Of a stretch of 9,053 nucleotides of DNA, positions 1 through 7,244 are shown piece by piece. Location: the NCBI GenBank assembly GCA_904502105.1, contig CAJGDF010000060.1, positions 1 through 9,053 of the forward strand, given 5' to 3'. The notes below the pieces were generated by a model that saw only the letters and a list, made by a program, of their open reading frames with translations, made no database searches and was not told where the DNA came from. A program made the translations under genes and the position numbers. Source of the DNA: an uncultured Clostridia bacterium. Lineage in GTDB: Bacteria; Bacillota; Clostridia; Oscillospirales; UBA644. Each line of letters starts with the position of its first letter. Within the stretch, counting starts at the first letter, position 1.

Positions 1-2
1 CT

Positions 3-266
3 GTTGATATCGCTGTTACTTATGACAACGGCGAATATGCTGTCGCGGCTGTAAACAAAGATGCTGAAAACGAGCAGACTGTTAATTTTGAATCTCTCGA
101 TGCAAATATTACTATGATGAGAGTACATACCGTAAACGGTCCGTCCGCAGACTCCTATAATGATATTGACAAAACGGATGTTGGTATCACCGTTTCCGAA
201 TGGGTTCCCTTCAACGGAAAAATAACGCTTGCCCCCCACTCCGTTAATGTTATTGAACTTAAATAA
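3..266 (+). CDS. Alpha-L-arabinofuranosidase (GH51-like), C-terminal fragment
   Basis: Open reading frame entering from the left edge, in the frame starting at base 3, and ending at TAA 264-266; 87 residues are visible. The fragment reads as the C-terminal beta-sandwich of GH51 arabinofuranosidases: a segment with VNGPSADSYNDIDKTDVGIT, then a strand pair and a closing LAPHSVNVIEL, matching the family pattern 'L-x-G-x-x-x-x-YN-x-x-x-x-x-x-V ... LPPHSV-x-V-L-x-L'. GH51 enzymes remove terminal alpha-L-arabinofuranose from arabinoxylan or arabinan oligosaccharides and are usually cytoplasmic in Firmicutes. The catalytic glutamates lie outside the window, so activity cannot be judged. The next gene starts 24 bases downstream on the same strand with no terminator between, so the two are probably co-transcribed. 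The family is inferred from the C-terminal domain alone; another arabinosidase-type glycosidase with a similar tail domain remains possible. Confidence 0.7.
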   Translation, partial: VDIAVTYDNGEYAVAAVNKDAENEQTVNFESLDANITMMRVHTVNGPSADSYNDIDKTDVGITVSEWVPFNGKITLAPHSVNVIELK

Positions 267-290
267 TAATTATATTGACAGGAAAAAGCA

Positions 291-1622
291 ATGGAAAACA
301 ACAGTAGAGAACTGCTCAAATTTTTTGATGAAAATCAAGCGTTCATGGATGAACAGGTACGTGTCGGCATTGAAACAAATAGAAAAGGAAACGCTTCCAT
401 TTCATTTTTTGACAGTGAAGGAAATCCTTTAACCGATGTACATGCTGAAATACATCAGGAAAAGCATGATTTCAAATTTGGTGCAAACATTTTCATGCTG
501 GACGAGCTTGAAACCGAAGAAAAAAACGATCAGTATAAAAAAGCATTTGCAGAACTGTTCAACCAGGCAACGTTACCGTTCTTCTGGTCAGATCTTGAGC
601 CTATACAGGGGCAGCCCCGATATGCAAAAGATTCTCCGAAGCTTTACCGCAGACCCGCTACAGACCTGTGTGTTGAATTTTGTGAAGCAAACGGAATTGA
701 ACCTAAAATGCACTGTCTCAACTACGGTATGTGGACACCTCTTTGGGTACCGCAGGATGTTCAGGGAACCAAAAGATGTTTGGAAAAACATATGGCAGAG
801 CTTGGTGAACGATATGCAGACAGAATACCTGCGATTGAAGTAACAAACGAGACCCTTTGGGTAGAAAACTGGGATATGACAAGCGGGCTGAACACTCTCT
901 TTTTCCATGAGCCTGATTATGTGGAATGGAGTTTTGAACATGCAAGAAAATATTTCCCCTGCAATGAACTGATTCTCAATGAAGCTCCCGCAAGGATCTG
1001 GGGCGATGGCTTCAAGTACAACCGCAGCGCTTACTATATGCTCATTGAACGTGCGCTTTCCAAGGGTGCACCGATCGATACTATCGGTATGCAGTTCCAG
1101 GCAGGTGGAAATCCTTCGGCAAAACTGTTTGATCCTATCAGTATTTATCAGGTTTTGGATCAGTATGCAAAACTCGGCAAATCCATACAGATATCCGAAG
1201 TAACCATTCCTCTTCGCACACAGGATCCGGACGGAGCAGAGCGTCAGGCAGAACTTATCGAAAACTTATACAAGCTCTGGTTCAGCCACCCTGCAATGAG
1301 TGCAATTATTTATTGGAACTTTGCTGACGGTTATGCACACGGTGCAAAACCCGGAGATATGGACGTTGCTGAAAACAGATATCGCGGCGGACTTCTCAAT
1401 TTTGATATGTCTCCCAAGCCGGCATACAAAGTGTTGAAAAAGCTTATCCACGAAACATGGAAAACAAATCTCTCTTTGGACAGCGGAAACGAAAGCAAGG
1501 TTAACATGAGAGGCTTCCATGGCGTTTACGAAGTAAAAGCAACATCAAACGGCAAAACGGCACAGACAAAGATACATTTGGTTAAGGGTGCCGCAAATCA
1601 GTTTAAAATAATACTGCAGTAA
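291..1622 (+). CDS. GH10-family endo-1,4-beta-xylanase-like protein, cytoplasmic
   Basis: 443 residues, ATG preceded by an AGGAAA-type ribosome binding site at about 280-286. Expected role: hydrolysis of beta-1,4-xylan or xylo-oligosaccharide backbones. Residues about 22-60 form a small beta-rich lead-in ending in HDFKFGAN (59-66), typical of this GH10 branch. The (beta/alpha)8 catalytic domain spans about 60-390. The acid/base is E187 in VTNETLW and the nucleophile is E303 in QISEVTIP; other GH10 landmarks are H141, YWNFADGY (341-348) and RGGLL (365-369). A short beta-strand tail follows (about 404-442). There is no signal peptide or anchor, so the substrate is probably an imported oligosaccharide. 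Two usual minus-one-subsite residues appear changed: the His of the Q-x-H motif is Gln (Q268-F-Q270), and the Trp four residues after H141 is Tyr (Y145). Specificity may therefore differ from standard xylanases. Probably transcribed with the upstream arabinofuranosidase; a terminator follows directly. Confidence 0.85.
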   Translation: MENNSRELLKFFDENQAFMDEQVRVGIETNRKGNASISFFDSEGNPLTDVHAEIHQEKHDFKFGANIFMLDELETEEKNDQYKKAFAELFNQATLPFFWSDLEPIQGQPRYAKDSPKLYRRPATDLCVEFCEANGIEPKMHCLNYGMWTPLWVPQDVQGTKRCLEKHMAELGERYADRIPAIEVTNETLWVENWDMTSGLNTLFFHEPDYVEWSFEHARKYFPCNELILNEAPARIWGDGFKYNRSAYYMLIERALSKGAPIDTIGMQFQAGGNPSAKLFDPISIYQVLDQYAKLGKSIQISEVTIPLRTQDPDGAERQAELIENLYKLWFSHPAMSAIIYWNFADGYAHGAKPGDMDVAENRYRGGLLNFDMSPKPAYKVLKKLIHETWKTNLSLDSGNESKVNMRGFHGVYEVKATSNGKTAQTKIHLVKGAANQFKIILQ

Positions 1623-1643
1623 TCTTTACGGTTAAACAGATAT

Positions 1644-1670
1644 GCGACCGCTTCGGCGGTCGCCTTTTTT
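1644..1670 (+). terminator. Intrinsic terminator after the GH51-GH10 genes
   Basis: Perfect 8-bp GC-rich stem, GCGACCGC (1644-1651) pairing with GCGGTCGC (1656-1663), closed by a TTCG tetraloop and followed by C and six T residues (1665-1670). It lies 21 bases after the GH10 stop codon and separates that transcription unit from the next promoter at 1683. Confidence 0.93.
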
Positions 1671-1682
1671 ATCACTTTACTA

Positions 1683-1711
1683 TTGCAATTTGAGTTTAAA
1701 TATGATATAAT
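1683..1711 (+). promoter_or_regulatory. Sigma-70/SigA-type promoter for the UroD-like/GH127 operon
   Basis: A -35-like TTGCAA (1683-1688), 17-nt spacer and perfect TATAAT (1706-1711), with a TG extended -10 element (TGA, 1703-1705). Start of transcription is expected near 1718, leaving a leader of about 25 nt before the ATG at 1744; a GGTG ribosome binding site lies at about 1735-1738. The -35 sits inside an 8-bp palindrome, ATTGCAAT (1682-1689). The same arrangement recurs upstream of the symporter gene at 7134-7163 on the other strand. Confidence 0.78.
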
Positions 1712-1743
1712 TATTTTATAAATCAGATTTAACAGGTGATATT

Positions 1744-2808
1744 ATGATTAAATATAAAGAAGACTGGGAAGAAGCAAAAAAACATTACGAGGCATACTGG
1801 GAAAAAAGTTCTACGGACAGATGCTGCCTTGCTATGACAACAAAAAGAACAAACGGCACAATTCCTTATCCAAACAGAGAATATACAACTCCTGAAGACT
1901 GGTATACCAACGTACAATGTATGCATGAATTCACAATGAACGGATGCGAAGGCTCTGAATTTCTTTATGAGTGTATTCCTTCTAAAATTATGGATTTCGG
2001 TGTTGCAGGTCAATGTCAGTATTTCGGCAGTATACCGAACTACACTCCGGGAACGATCTGGTTTGAGCCGATAATAGATGAACCGGACATTAATCTTATT
2101 CAATTTGACAAATCAAAATTTGAGCCGCACAGAAAGATAACTCAGGGTCTTGTTGACCTTGCAAAAGATAATTATTTCGTTGCAATGAACGATAACTGCG
2201 GCATCATCGACGGTCTTGCGCATCTTCGCGGGACAGAAAATCTTCTGCTTGACATGATCGAAAACCCCGATTTTGTTCACGAAGCAAGAGACAGAATAAC
2301 TGCGGCATGGAAAGAAACGCAGGCAGAGATTTTTGAAATAATAAAAGAAAACAATCTCGGCGGATCAACTCACTCATGGATGCAGCTTTGGGCTCCCGGA
2401 AGACATCTTCAGCTTCAGTGCGACTACTCATGTATGATATCCCCCGAAATGTTTGAAGAATTTGTGTTGCCCGAGCTCGAAGAAACATCCTCCGCATTTG
2501 ATTACTGTACATATCATCTTGACGGTATCGAACAGCTCCGCCATCTCGATATGATACTGTCCGTTAAAAATATCGATAATATTCAGTGGACGAGAGTTGC
2601 GGGTCAGCCGAGAACATCGGATAACATTGCGGCACTTCAAAAGATACAGAAGGCAGGAAAAGGTCTTGTTCTTCTTCCTGACCGTGACGAGGTCGAGTTC
2701 CTTATGAAAAACCTTTCCCCCATCGGTCTTCAGATATGTGTTGGCGGAGTAAAGGACAAACAGGAAGCCGAAGATTTTGTTAAACTCGCAAAATCATACG
2801 CAAAATAA
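1744..2808 (+). CDS. UroD/MtaA-superfamily protein, substrate unknown (first of pair)
   Basis: 354 residues. It resembles the uroporphyrinogen decarboxylase-fold superfamily, which contains haem-pathway UroD and methyltransferases such as MtaA and related corrinoid-dependent demethylation enzymes. Visible support: QCDYSCMISPEMFEEFVLPELEE (225-247, shown in key residues C226, D227, S233, P234), the usual superfamily block '-D-x-x-x-x-S-P-x-x-F-x-x-F-x-x-P-'; then YHLDG (257-261) at the position where methyltransferase members carry a metal-binding His; then QWTRVAGQP (281-289) and a C-terminal CVGGVKD stretch. The N-terminal Arg-rich 'RQAGR' motif of true haem-biosynthetic UroD is absent, so haem synthesis is unlikely. 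First gene after the promoter at 1683-1711; the next gene, a more distant relative, begins 24 bases on. No corrinoid protein is present in the window. Function not assigned; the fold call is fairly secure, the reaction is not. Confidence 0.72.
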   Translation: MIKYKEDWEEAKKHYEAYWEKSSTDRCCLAMTTKRTNGTIPYPNREYTTPEDWYTNVQCMHEFTMNGCEGSEFLYECIPSKIMDFGVAGQCQYFGSIPNYTPGTIWFEPIIDEPDINLIQFDKSKFEPHRKITQGLVDLAKDNYFVAMNDNCGIIDGLAHLRGTENLLLDMIENPDFVHEARDRITAAWKETQAEIFEIIKENNLGGSTHSWMQLWAPGRHLQLQCDYSCMISPEMFEEFVLPELEETSSAFDYCTYHLDGIEQLRHLDMILSVKNIDNIQWTRVAGQPRTSDNIAALQKIQKAGKGLVLLPDRDEVEFLMKNLSPIGLQICVGGVKDKQEAEDFVKLAKSYAK

Positions 2809-2832
2809 TTCCAATAAAATGGAGATTAAATC

Positions 2833-3801
2833 ATGAACAGTACTGAACGTGTAAAAAATGCCATTCTGGGAAAGCCGGTAGACAGGCAACCGATATACGG
2901 TTGGGTTTCTGCAAATCTTACAAACGAAATAACAGCCGAATACGGCTCTGTTGCCGCGTTTGAAGATAAATATGAATTTGATGCAGCCCACATTTTCGGA
3001 GGTCCGGGAGCCTGGAAAGGCGATATTCTCGACAAACTCAGAACCGAGAATGAAGAGCTTACCCCCGATCTTCTTGTTGATATTGACTTTTTTACCGATC
3101 CGACAAACCCGTCAGACTACAACAGTTTACGAGATGCTATAAATTTCCATAAAGAACGTGAGCGTTTTTGTTACGTTCAGACACCGGGATTTTTTGAACA
3201 GTTCAACGGTATGTTCGGAATAGAAAATCATCTGCTTTACCTTGCGATGTACCCCGAAGAACTCGGCCAACTCTATGCCCGTCAAGCAGAATGGACGATC
3301 GGTTTTGCGGATAAATGCATAGAAGCAGGCGCTGATATGATACATATTTCAGACGACTGGGGCGCACAGGCAGATCTTATGTTCAGCCCTGATCTCTGGT
3401 GGAAAATAATTTATCCAAACATGAAAAAAATCGTAGATCACGTTCACAGCAAGGGTGTGCTGGCAAGTCTTCACTCCGACGGATGTGTAAACAAGGTTCT
3501 TGACGGCATCGAAAAGATAGGTTTTGACCTTATCCACCCCTGGCAGGAAAGTGCAAATATGAGTTACGATGTTTATTTTGAAAAATATCAGGATAAATTT
3601 GCGATTCTCGGCGGCATCTGTATCCAGACCGTACTCGGAATTTTACCGCAGGATCAGCTTGATGCAGAGATCCGCAGGGTATTCGGGCTGTTAAAGGGCA
3701 AGCGTTGGGTATGCTGCACGACACATTTCGTTCAGAATCACTGTACTATGGAAGATTTGAAATTTGCTTTTGACTTAATATACAAACTTGCAAGAGAATA
3801 G
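2833..3801 (+). CDS. UroD-family protein, putative methyltransferase-type (second of pair)
   Basis: 322 residues; GGAG ribosome binding site at 2821-2824, 8 nt before the ATG. The start reads MNSTERVKNAILGKPVDRQP, the common N-terminus of non-haem UroD-domain proteins ('ERV-x-x-A-L-x-G-x-x-x-D-R-x-P'). Further landmarks are MIHISDDWGAQ (169-179), SPDLWWKIIYP (185-195), LHSDGCV (213-219) and GFDLIHPWQ (230-238), which follow the superfamily's order of beta-strand ends around the active-site barrel. HSDG carries Asp where zinc-binding methyltransferases often have Cys, though Cys218 follows two residues later. The Arg motif of haem-pathway UroD is missing. It differs clearly from the preceding UroD-like protein, so this is not a recent tandem duplication. 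Stop TAG overlaps the ribosome binding site of the GH127 gene, which starts 9 bases later, implying tight co-expression. Substrate unknown; possibly methyl or carboxyl group removal. Confidence 0.78.
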   Translation: MNSTERVKNAILGKPVDRQPIYGWVSANLTNEITAEYGSVAAFEDKYEFDAAHIFGGPGAWKGDILDKLRTENEELTPDLLVDIDFFTDPTNPSDYNSLRDAINFHKERERFCYVQTPGFFEQFNGMFGIENHLLYLAMYPEELGQLYARQAEWTIGFADKCIEAGADMIHISDDWGAQADLMFSPDLWWKIIYPNMKKIVDHVHSKGVLASLHSDGCVNKVLDGIEKIGFDLIHPWQESANMSYDVYFEKYQDKFAILGGICIQTVLGILPQDQLDAEIRRVFGLLKGKRWVCCTTHFVQNHCTMEDLKFAFDLIYKLARE

Positions 3802-3810
3802 GAGACAAAT

Positions 3811-5634
3811 ATGAAACAGATACCTTTTTACAACACAAGAATCGAAGGTTGCTTCTGGGGCGATAAACAGAGAGTTTCGAGAGAAGTTACCGTTGATGCT
3901 GTTTACGACAGATTCAAAGAAACCAAACGCTTTGAAGCAATGAAATGCGACAAGGAACAGTACGAAAGAGAAGGCTGGAGACCCCATATTTTCTGGGACT
4001 CCGATGCTGCAAAATGGATAGAAGGCGCTGCTTATACCCTTGAATATGAAAAAAATAAGCGTTTTGAAGACAAAATTGACGAGCTTGTTGATCTCATGTG
4101 CAACAGTCAGCTTGAAAGCGGTTATTACAATGCATATTTCAACGTTTACGATACAGAGAACAAATTTACAACAAGAGACTGCCATGAGCTTTACTGTCTC
4201 GGTCATCTTATAGAAGCCGCAGTTGCATATTACCATGCAACAGGCAAAGATAAGCTTCTCGGTCTTGTTGAAAGATACGTAGATTACGTAATAAAAGTCT
4301 TCGTTGAAGAAAAAACCGCTAAATTTATGACTCCGGGTCATGAAGAAATCGAGCTTGCGCTTGTTAAGCTCTACCGTTTAACAGGTAAACAGAAATATCT
4401 TGACCTCTCTAAATTCTTTATCGACAACAGAGGAAACAACGAGCTTGACATTGCAGGTCTTCGCGACTGGATGACAAACCGTTATGCGCAGGATCATCTC
4501 CCCGTACGTGAACAGACAACAGCAGAAGGTCACTCTGTCCGCGCTATGTATCTTTACATGGCAATGGCCGACCTTGCTCTTGAATGCGGCGATGAATCTC
4601 TTTTCAAGGCTTGCGACACTATTCTTCATAACGTTGCGGAAAAACGTATGTATATCACAGGCGGTATCGGTTCTTCCTGTATCGGTGAAGCATTCACTGT
4701 TGACTACGACCTTAAAAACGAACCTGCATACACAGAAACATGCGCTACACTCGCTCTTTCGCTTTTCTGCCAGAGAATGTCAAAGATCAAGCCCATCGGT
4801 CTTTACGGTGATATTGCGGAACAGGCAATGTACAACGGCAGTATTTCGGGCGTTTCGATAAAAGGCGATGAATTCTTCTACGAAAATCCGCTCACCATTG
4901 ACCTTGCAGACCACGATAAAAATCCTGCAACCAAGCAGAAAGAGCGTTATCCGATCACACAGAGAGTTAAGATATTCGGCTGCTCCTGCTGCCCCCCGAA
5001 TATTCTGCGTTATATCAACTCTATCGGTGATTTCCTTTACACTGAAGACGAAGATACTCTTTATGTTCATCACTATATAAACAGTTCCACAGAGTTTGAA
5101 GGCAAAAAGATCCGTCAGAACACATACTACCCCTCTTGCGGCAAGGTTAAGCTTACAGTTAAAGGCGATTATAAAAAGATTGCCGTACGTGTTCCCGGTT
5201 GGTGCGAAAAATTTGATGCATCCGCTTCTTACATCATCAAGGACGGCTATGCTTATTTTGATGCAGCAGAGGTTATCGATCTTGATTTTAACATGGCTCC
5301 GAGATTTGTTGTTTCGGCACCCGGTGTTCATGAAAATGCAGGCAAAACCGCTCTCATGCTCGGTCCCGTTGTTTACTGCGTTGAAAAGGTTGACAATGAT
5401 TGCGATATCTTTGGTCTCTCCGTTAACACAGACACAGTATTTGACGTTCAGCCCGACAACTATTTCAGCTTGCCGACAATTACAGTTGACGGTTATGCAA
5501 AAGTTCATAACGGACAGCTTTATTCAAATGTAAACGCCGTTAAATACGAAGCAAGAAAGATCAAGTTCATTCCCTACTACGGTATGGAAAACAGAGGCGA
5601 GACCGATATGCTCGTATGGATCCCGATCAAATAA
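3811..5634 (+). CDS. GH127 (DUF1680) beta-L-arabinofuranosidase
   Basis: 607 residues, full length for the family. GH127 enzymes release beta-L-arabinofuranose, for example from beta-1,2-linked arabino-oligosaccharides of hydroxyproline-rich glycoproteins or pectic side chains, using a cysteine nucleophile held by zinc. The active-site set can be followed: E293 in GEAFTVDYD (acid/base candidate), E309 and C311 in YTETCATL, and C393-C394 in CSCCPPN, with C393 the expected nucleophile. The 16-residue gap from E293 to E309 and the two-residue gap to C311 equal those recalled for HypBA1 of Bifidobacterium longum (E322, E338, C340, C417, C418). The N-terminal three quarters is an alpha/alpha barrel (HELYCLGHLIEAA 125-137, GHEEIELALVKLYRLTGK 176-193); the remainder is beta-rich. 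No signal peptide, so cytoplasmic. Last gene of the operon, 9 bases after the UroD-like gene, followed by a terminator. Exact linkage preference cannot be read from the sequence. Confidence 0.92.
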   Translation: MKQIPFYNTRIEGCFWGDKQRVSREVTVDAVYDRFKETKRFEAMKCDKEQYEREGWRPHIFWDSDAAKWIEGAAYTLEYEKNKRFEDKIDELVDLMCNSQLESGYYNAYFNVYDTENKFTTRDCHELYCLGHLIEAAVAYYHATGKDKLLGLVERYVDYVIKVFVEEKTAKFMTPGHEEIELALVKLYRLTGKQKYLDLSKFFIDNRGNNELDIAGLRDWMTNRYAQDHLPVREQTTAEGHSVRAMYLYMAMADLALECGDESLFKACDTILHNVAEKRMYITGGIGSSCIGEAFTVDYDLKNEPAYTETCATLALSLFCQRMSKIKPIGLYGDIAEQAMYNGSISGVSIKGDEFFYENPLTIDLADHDKNPATKQKERYPITQRVKIFGCSCCPPNILRYINSIGDFLYTEDEDTLYVHHYINSSTEFEGKKIRQNTYYPSCGKVKLTVKGDYKKIAVRVPGWCEKFDASASYIIKDGYAYFDAAEVIDLDFNMAPRFVVSAPGVHENAGKTALMLGPVVYCVEKVDNDCDIFGLSVNTDTVFDVQPDNYFSLPTITVDGYAKVHNGQLYSNVNAVKYEARKIKFIPYYGMENRGETDMLVWIPIK

Positions 5635-5646
5635 AAACATAAAAAC

Positions 5647-5676
5647 AAATGCTCTGCCGTAAAAAGCAGAGCATTT
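5647..5676 (+). terminator. Bidirectional intrinsic terminator between convergent genes
   Basis: An 11-bp inverted repeat, AAATGCTCTGC (5647-5657) and GCAGAGCATTT (5666-5676), with an 8-nt loop. On the plus strand it is followed by TTTTATTTTG and ends the GH127 operon 12 bases after its stop. On the minus strand the same stem is followed by TTTGTTTTTATG, so it can also end the symporter transcript, whose stop codon is at 5714. Confidence 0.88.
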
Positions 5677-5713
5677 TATTTTGTATATTCGTTTACGATC
5701 AAACAAAGAAAGA

Positions 5714-7102
5714 TCAGTCTTCTTTATTTGTATACTCACGGATGATTTTAATCAATGTACCGCTGAGAAGGAACAGCGCAATAAGGTTAGGAATAGCCAT
5801 CATCCCGTTAAATGTCTCGGCAATACTCCAAAGAAGATCAAGATTCAGGATCGCGCCGGGAATGGCTACCAGAGAATAAACGATCATAAATACGATATTA
5901 GCTTTACTGCCTACAACAAATTCAAGACAGCGTACACCGTAAAGACCCCAACCGATTATAGTTGAGAATGCAAAGCAGCACAAAGCCACCGCCGTAAATA
6001 CAGACACCCAGTTACCGTATGTATTTACAAAACCGCTGATAGTTAATTCAGCACCTGCAGCAATACCGTAATTGATAACAGGAGCGCCGAGAAGAATAGT
6101 AAGAGCTGTAAGAGTGCAGATCACAATGGTATCGCAAAATACTTCAAAAATACCGAAATAGCCCTGTTTAACGGGATTCTTTATATCAGATGCCGCATGC
6201 GCAATTGAACCGGTACCGAGACCTGCTTCGTTGGAAAAGATACCTCTGGATACACCGCGGCGCATACTGATAAACATACTGCCGACAACGCCTCCTGTAA
6301 AGCCCTCGGGTGTAAAAGCACCGACAAAGATGCTCTGGAAAACCGCGGGAACGCTCTTAATGTTAAGAACAATAACACCGAGACCGAGAATAACATAGAG
6401 AACCGCCATAAACGGAACCAATTTCTCTGTAAAACGTCCTATACGTTTAACACCGCCCAAAAGAACCATGGCAACCATAATTGCGATAAGAATACCGACA
6501 ACAAGATTAATTCCGAACACAGAATTATCGGAAAGAAGCCCGAAGCTCTGCAATGCAGTGTTGATGGAAGCGGTTATGGTATTTACCTGTGTTGCATTAC
6601 CTGTTCCGAACACGGTAAGAACACCAAGCGCGGCATATACATAGCCAAGAAAATGCCACTTTGAGCTAAGCCCGTTTTTGATATAGTACATCGGACCGCC
6701 TACCCAGTCTCCATGAGCATTGCGTTCACGGAAATGAACCGCAAGAGTAACCTCTGCGAATTTTGTACACATACCGAGCAATGCACTTACCCACATCCAG
6801 AATACTGCACCGGGGCCGCCCAATGCGATAGCACCTGCAACACCCGCAATATTACCTGTACCTACAGTTGCGGCAAGCGCGGTACATACAGCTTGAAACG
6901 GTGTTACAGCGCCCTGCTGTGCATCTGCTTTGCTGAAAATACGACCTGCTGTACTGCGCATAGCCGTACCGAATTTTCTGACCTGGATAAATTTACTGCG
7001 GCAGCTGAGCCACAAGCCAACACCCAAAATCAGAACCATTGCCGGGACACCCCAGACAAAATTGTTAACTTTTTCATTGATCAGGGAGATAATTTCAATC
7101 AT
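5714..7102 (-). CDS. AGCS-family sodium:alanine/glycine symporter
   Basis: 462 residues, very hydrophobic with about ten to eleven predicted membrane segments, integral to the cytoplasmic membrane. It takes up alanine, glycine or a related small neutral amino acid (D- or L-form) with Na+. Family signatures are clear: GTGNIAGVAGAIALGGPGAV (81-100) continuing into FWMW (101-104), GDWVGGPMYYI (131-141), and SNEAGLGTGSIAHA (290-303), all diagnostic of the AGCS (AlsT/DagA) family, and the length is normal. A GGAG ribosome binding site (complement of 7112-7115) lies 9 nt before the ATG. It has its own strong promoter (7134-7162, minus strand), although readthrough from the epimerase gene 142 bases upstream is possible because no convincing terminator is seen between them. 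Substrate within the family cannot be fixed from the sequence. It does not belong functionally to hemicellulose breakdown in any obvious way. Confidence 0.93.
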   Translation of the reverse strand: MIEIISLINEKVNNFVWGVPAMVLILGVGLWLSCRSKFIQVRKFGTAMRSTAGRIFSKADAQQGAVTPFQAVCTALAATVGTGNIAGVAGAIALGGPGAVFWMWVSALLGMCTKFAEVTLAVHFRERNAHGDWVGGPMYYIKNGLSSKWHFLGYVYAALGVLTVFGTGNATQVNTITASINTALQSFGLLSDNSVFGINLVVGILIAIMVAMVLLGGVKRIGRFTEKLVPFMAVLYVILGLGVIVLNIKSVPAVFQSIFVGAFTPEGFTGGVVGSMFISMRRGVSRGIFSNEAGLGTGSIAHAASDIKNPVKQGYFGIFEVFCDTIVICTLTALTILLGAPVINYGIAAGAELTISGFVNTYGNWVSVFTAVALCCFAFSTIIGWGLYGVRCLEFVVGSKANIVFMIVYSLVAIPGAILNLDLLWSIAETFNGMMAIPNLIALFLLSGTLIKIIREYTNKED

Positions 7103-7133
7103 TTGCTTTGTCTCCTATAAACTTATTTGAAAC

Positions 7134-7162
7134 ATTATATCATAATTCCCAATAAATTGCAA
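7134..7162 (-). promoter_or_regulatory. Promoter of the AGCS symporter gene
   Basis: Read on the minus strand: TTGCAA (complement of 7157-7162), 17-nt spacer, TATAAT (complement of 7134-7139), with a TGA extended -10 directly before it. Transcription should start near 7127, giving a leader of about 25 nt. An ATTGCAAT palindrome (7156-7163) covers the -35. The first 10 and last 11 bases of the 30-base block 7134-7163 are identical to the promoter block at 1682-1711. Confidence 0.8.
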
Positions 7163-7244
7163 TATAGTGGCAAAAAATATATTTATTAATCAGGGTTTTT
7201 CGATTTAATTTTCATTATTCAACAAGTAAATTTTCAACCGAACA

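Noticed and set aside
1744..3801. Haem-biosynthesis hemE for either UroD-like gene
   Set aside because: Both lack the N-terminal substrate-binding Arg motif of true uroporphyrinogen decarboxylase, and no other haem genes are present.
3775..4341. A 188-residue Phe-rich minus-strand open frame
   Set aside because: Shadow of the GH127 5' region; the Phe richness comes from reverse-complemented GAA/AAA codons, and there is no recognisable domain.
4780..5508. A 242-residue minus-strand open frame inside the GH127 gene
   Set aside because: It is antisense to a gene with intact family motifs, has no ribosome binding site of note, and its Cys/Ile/Asn-rich composition is that of a reverse-complement shadow.
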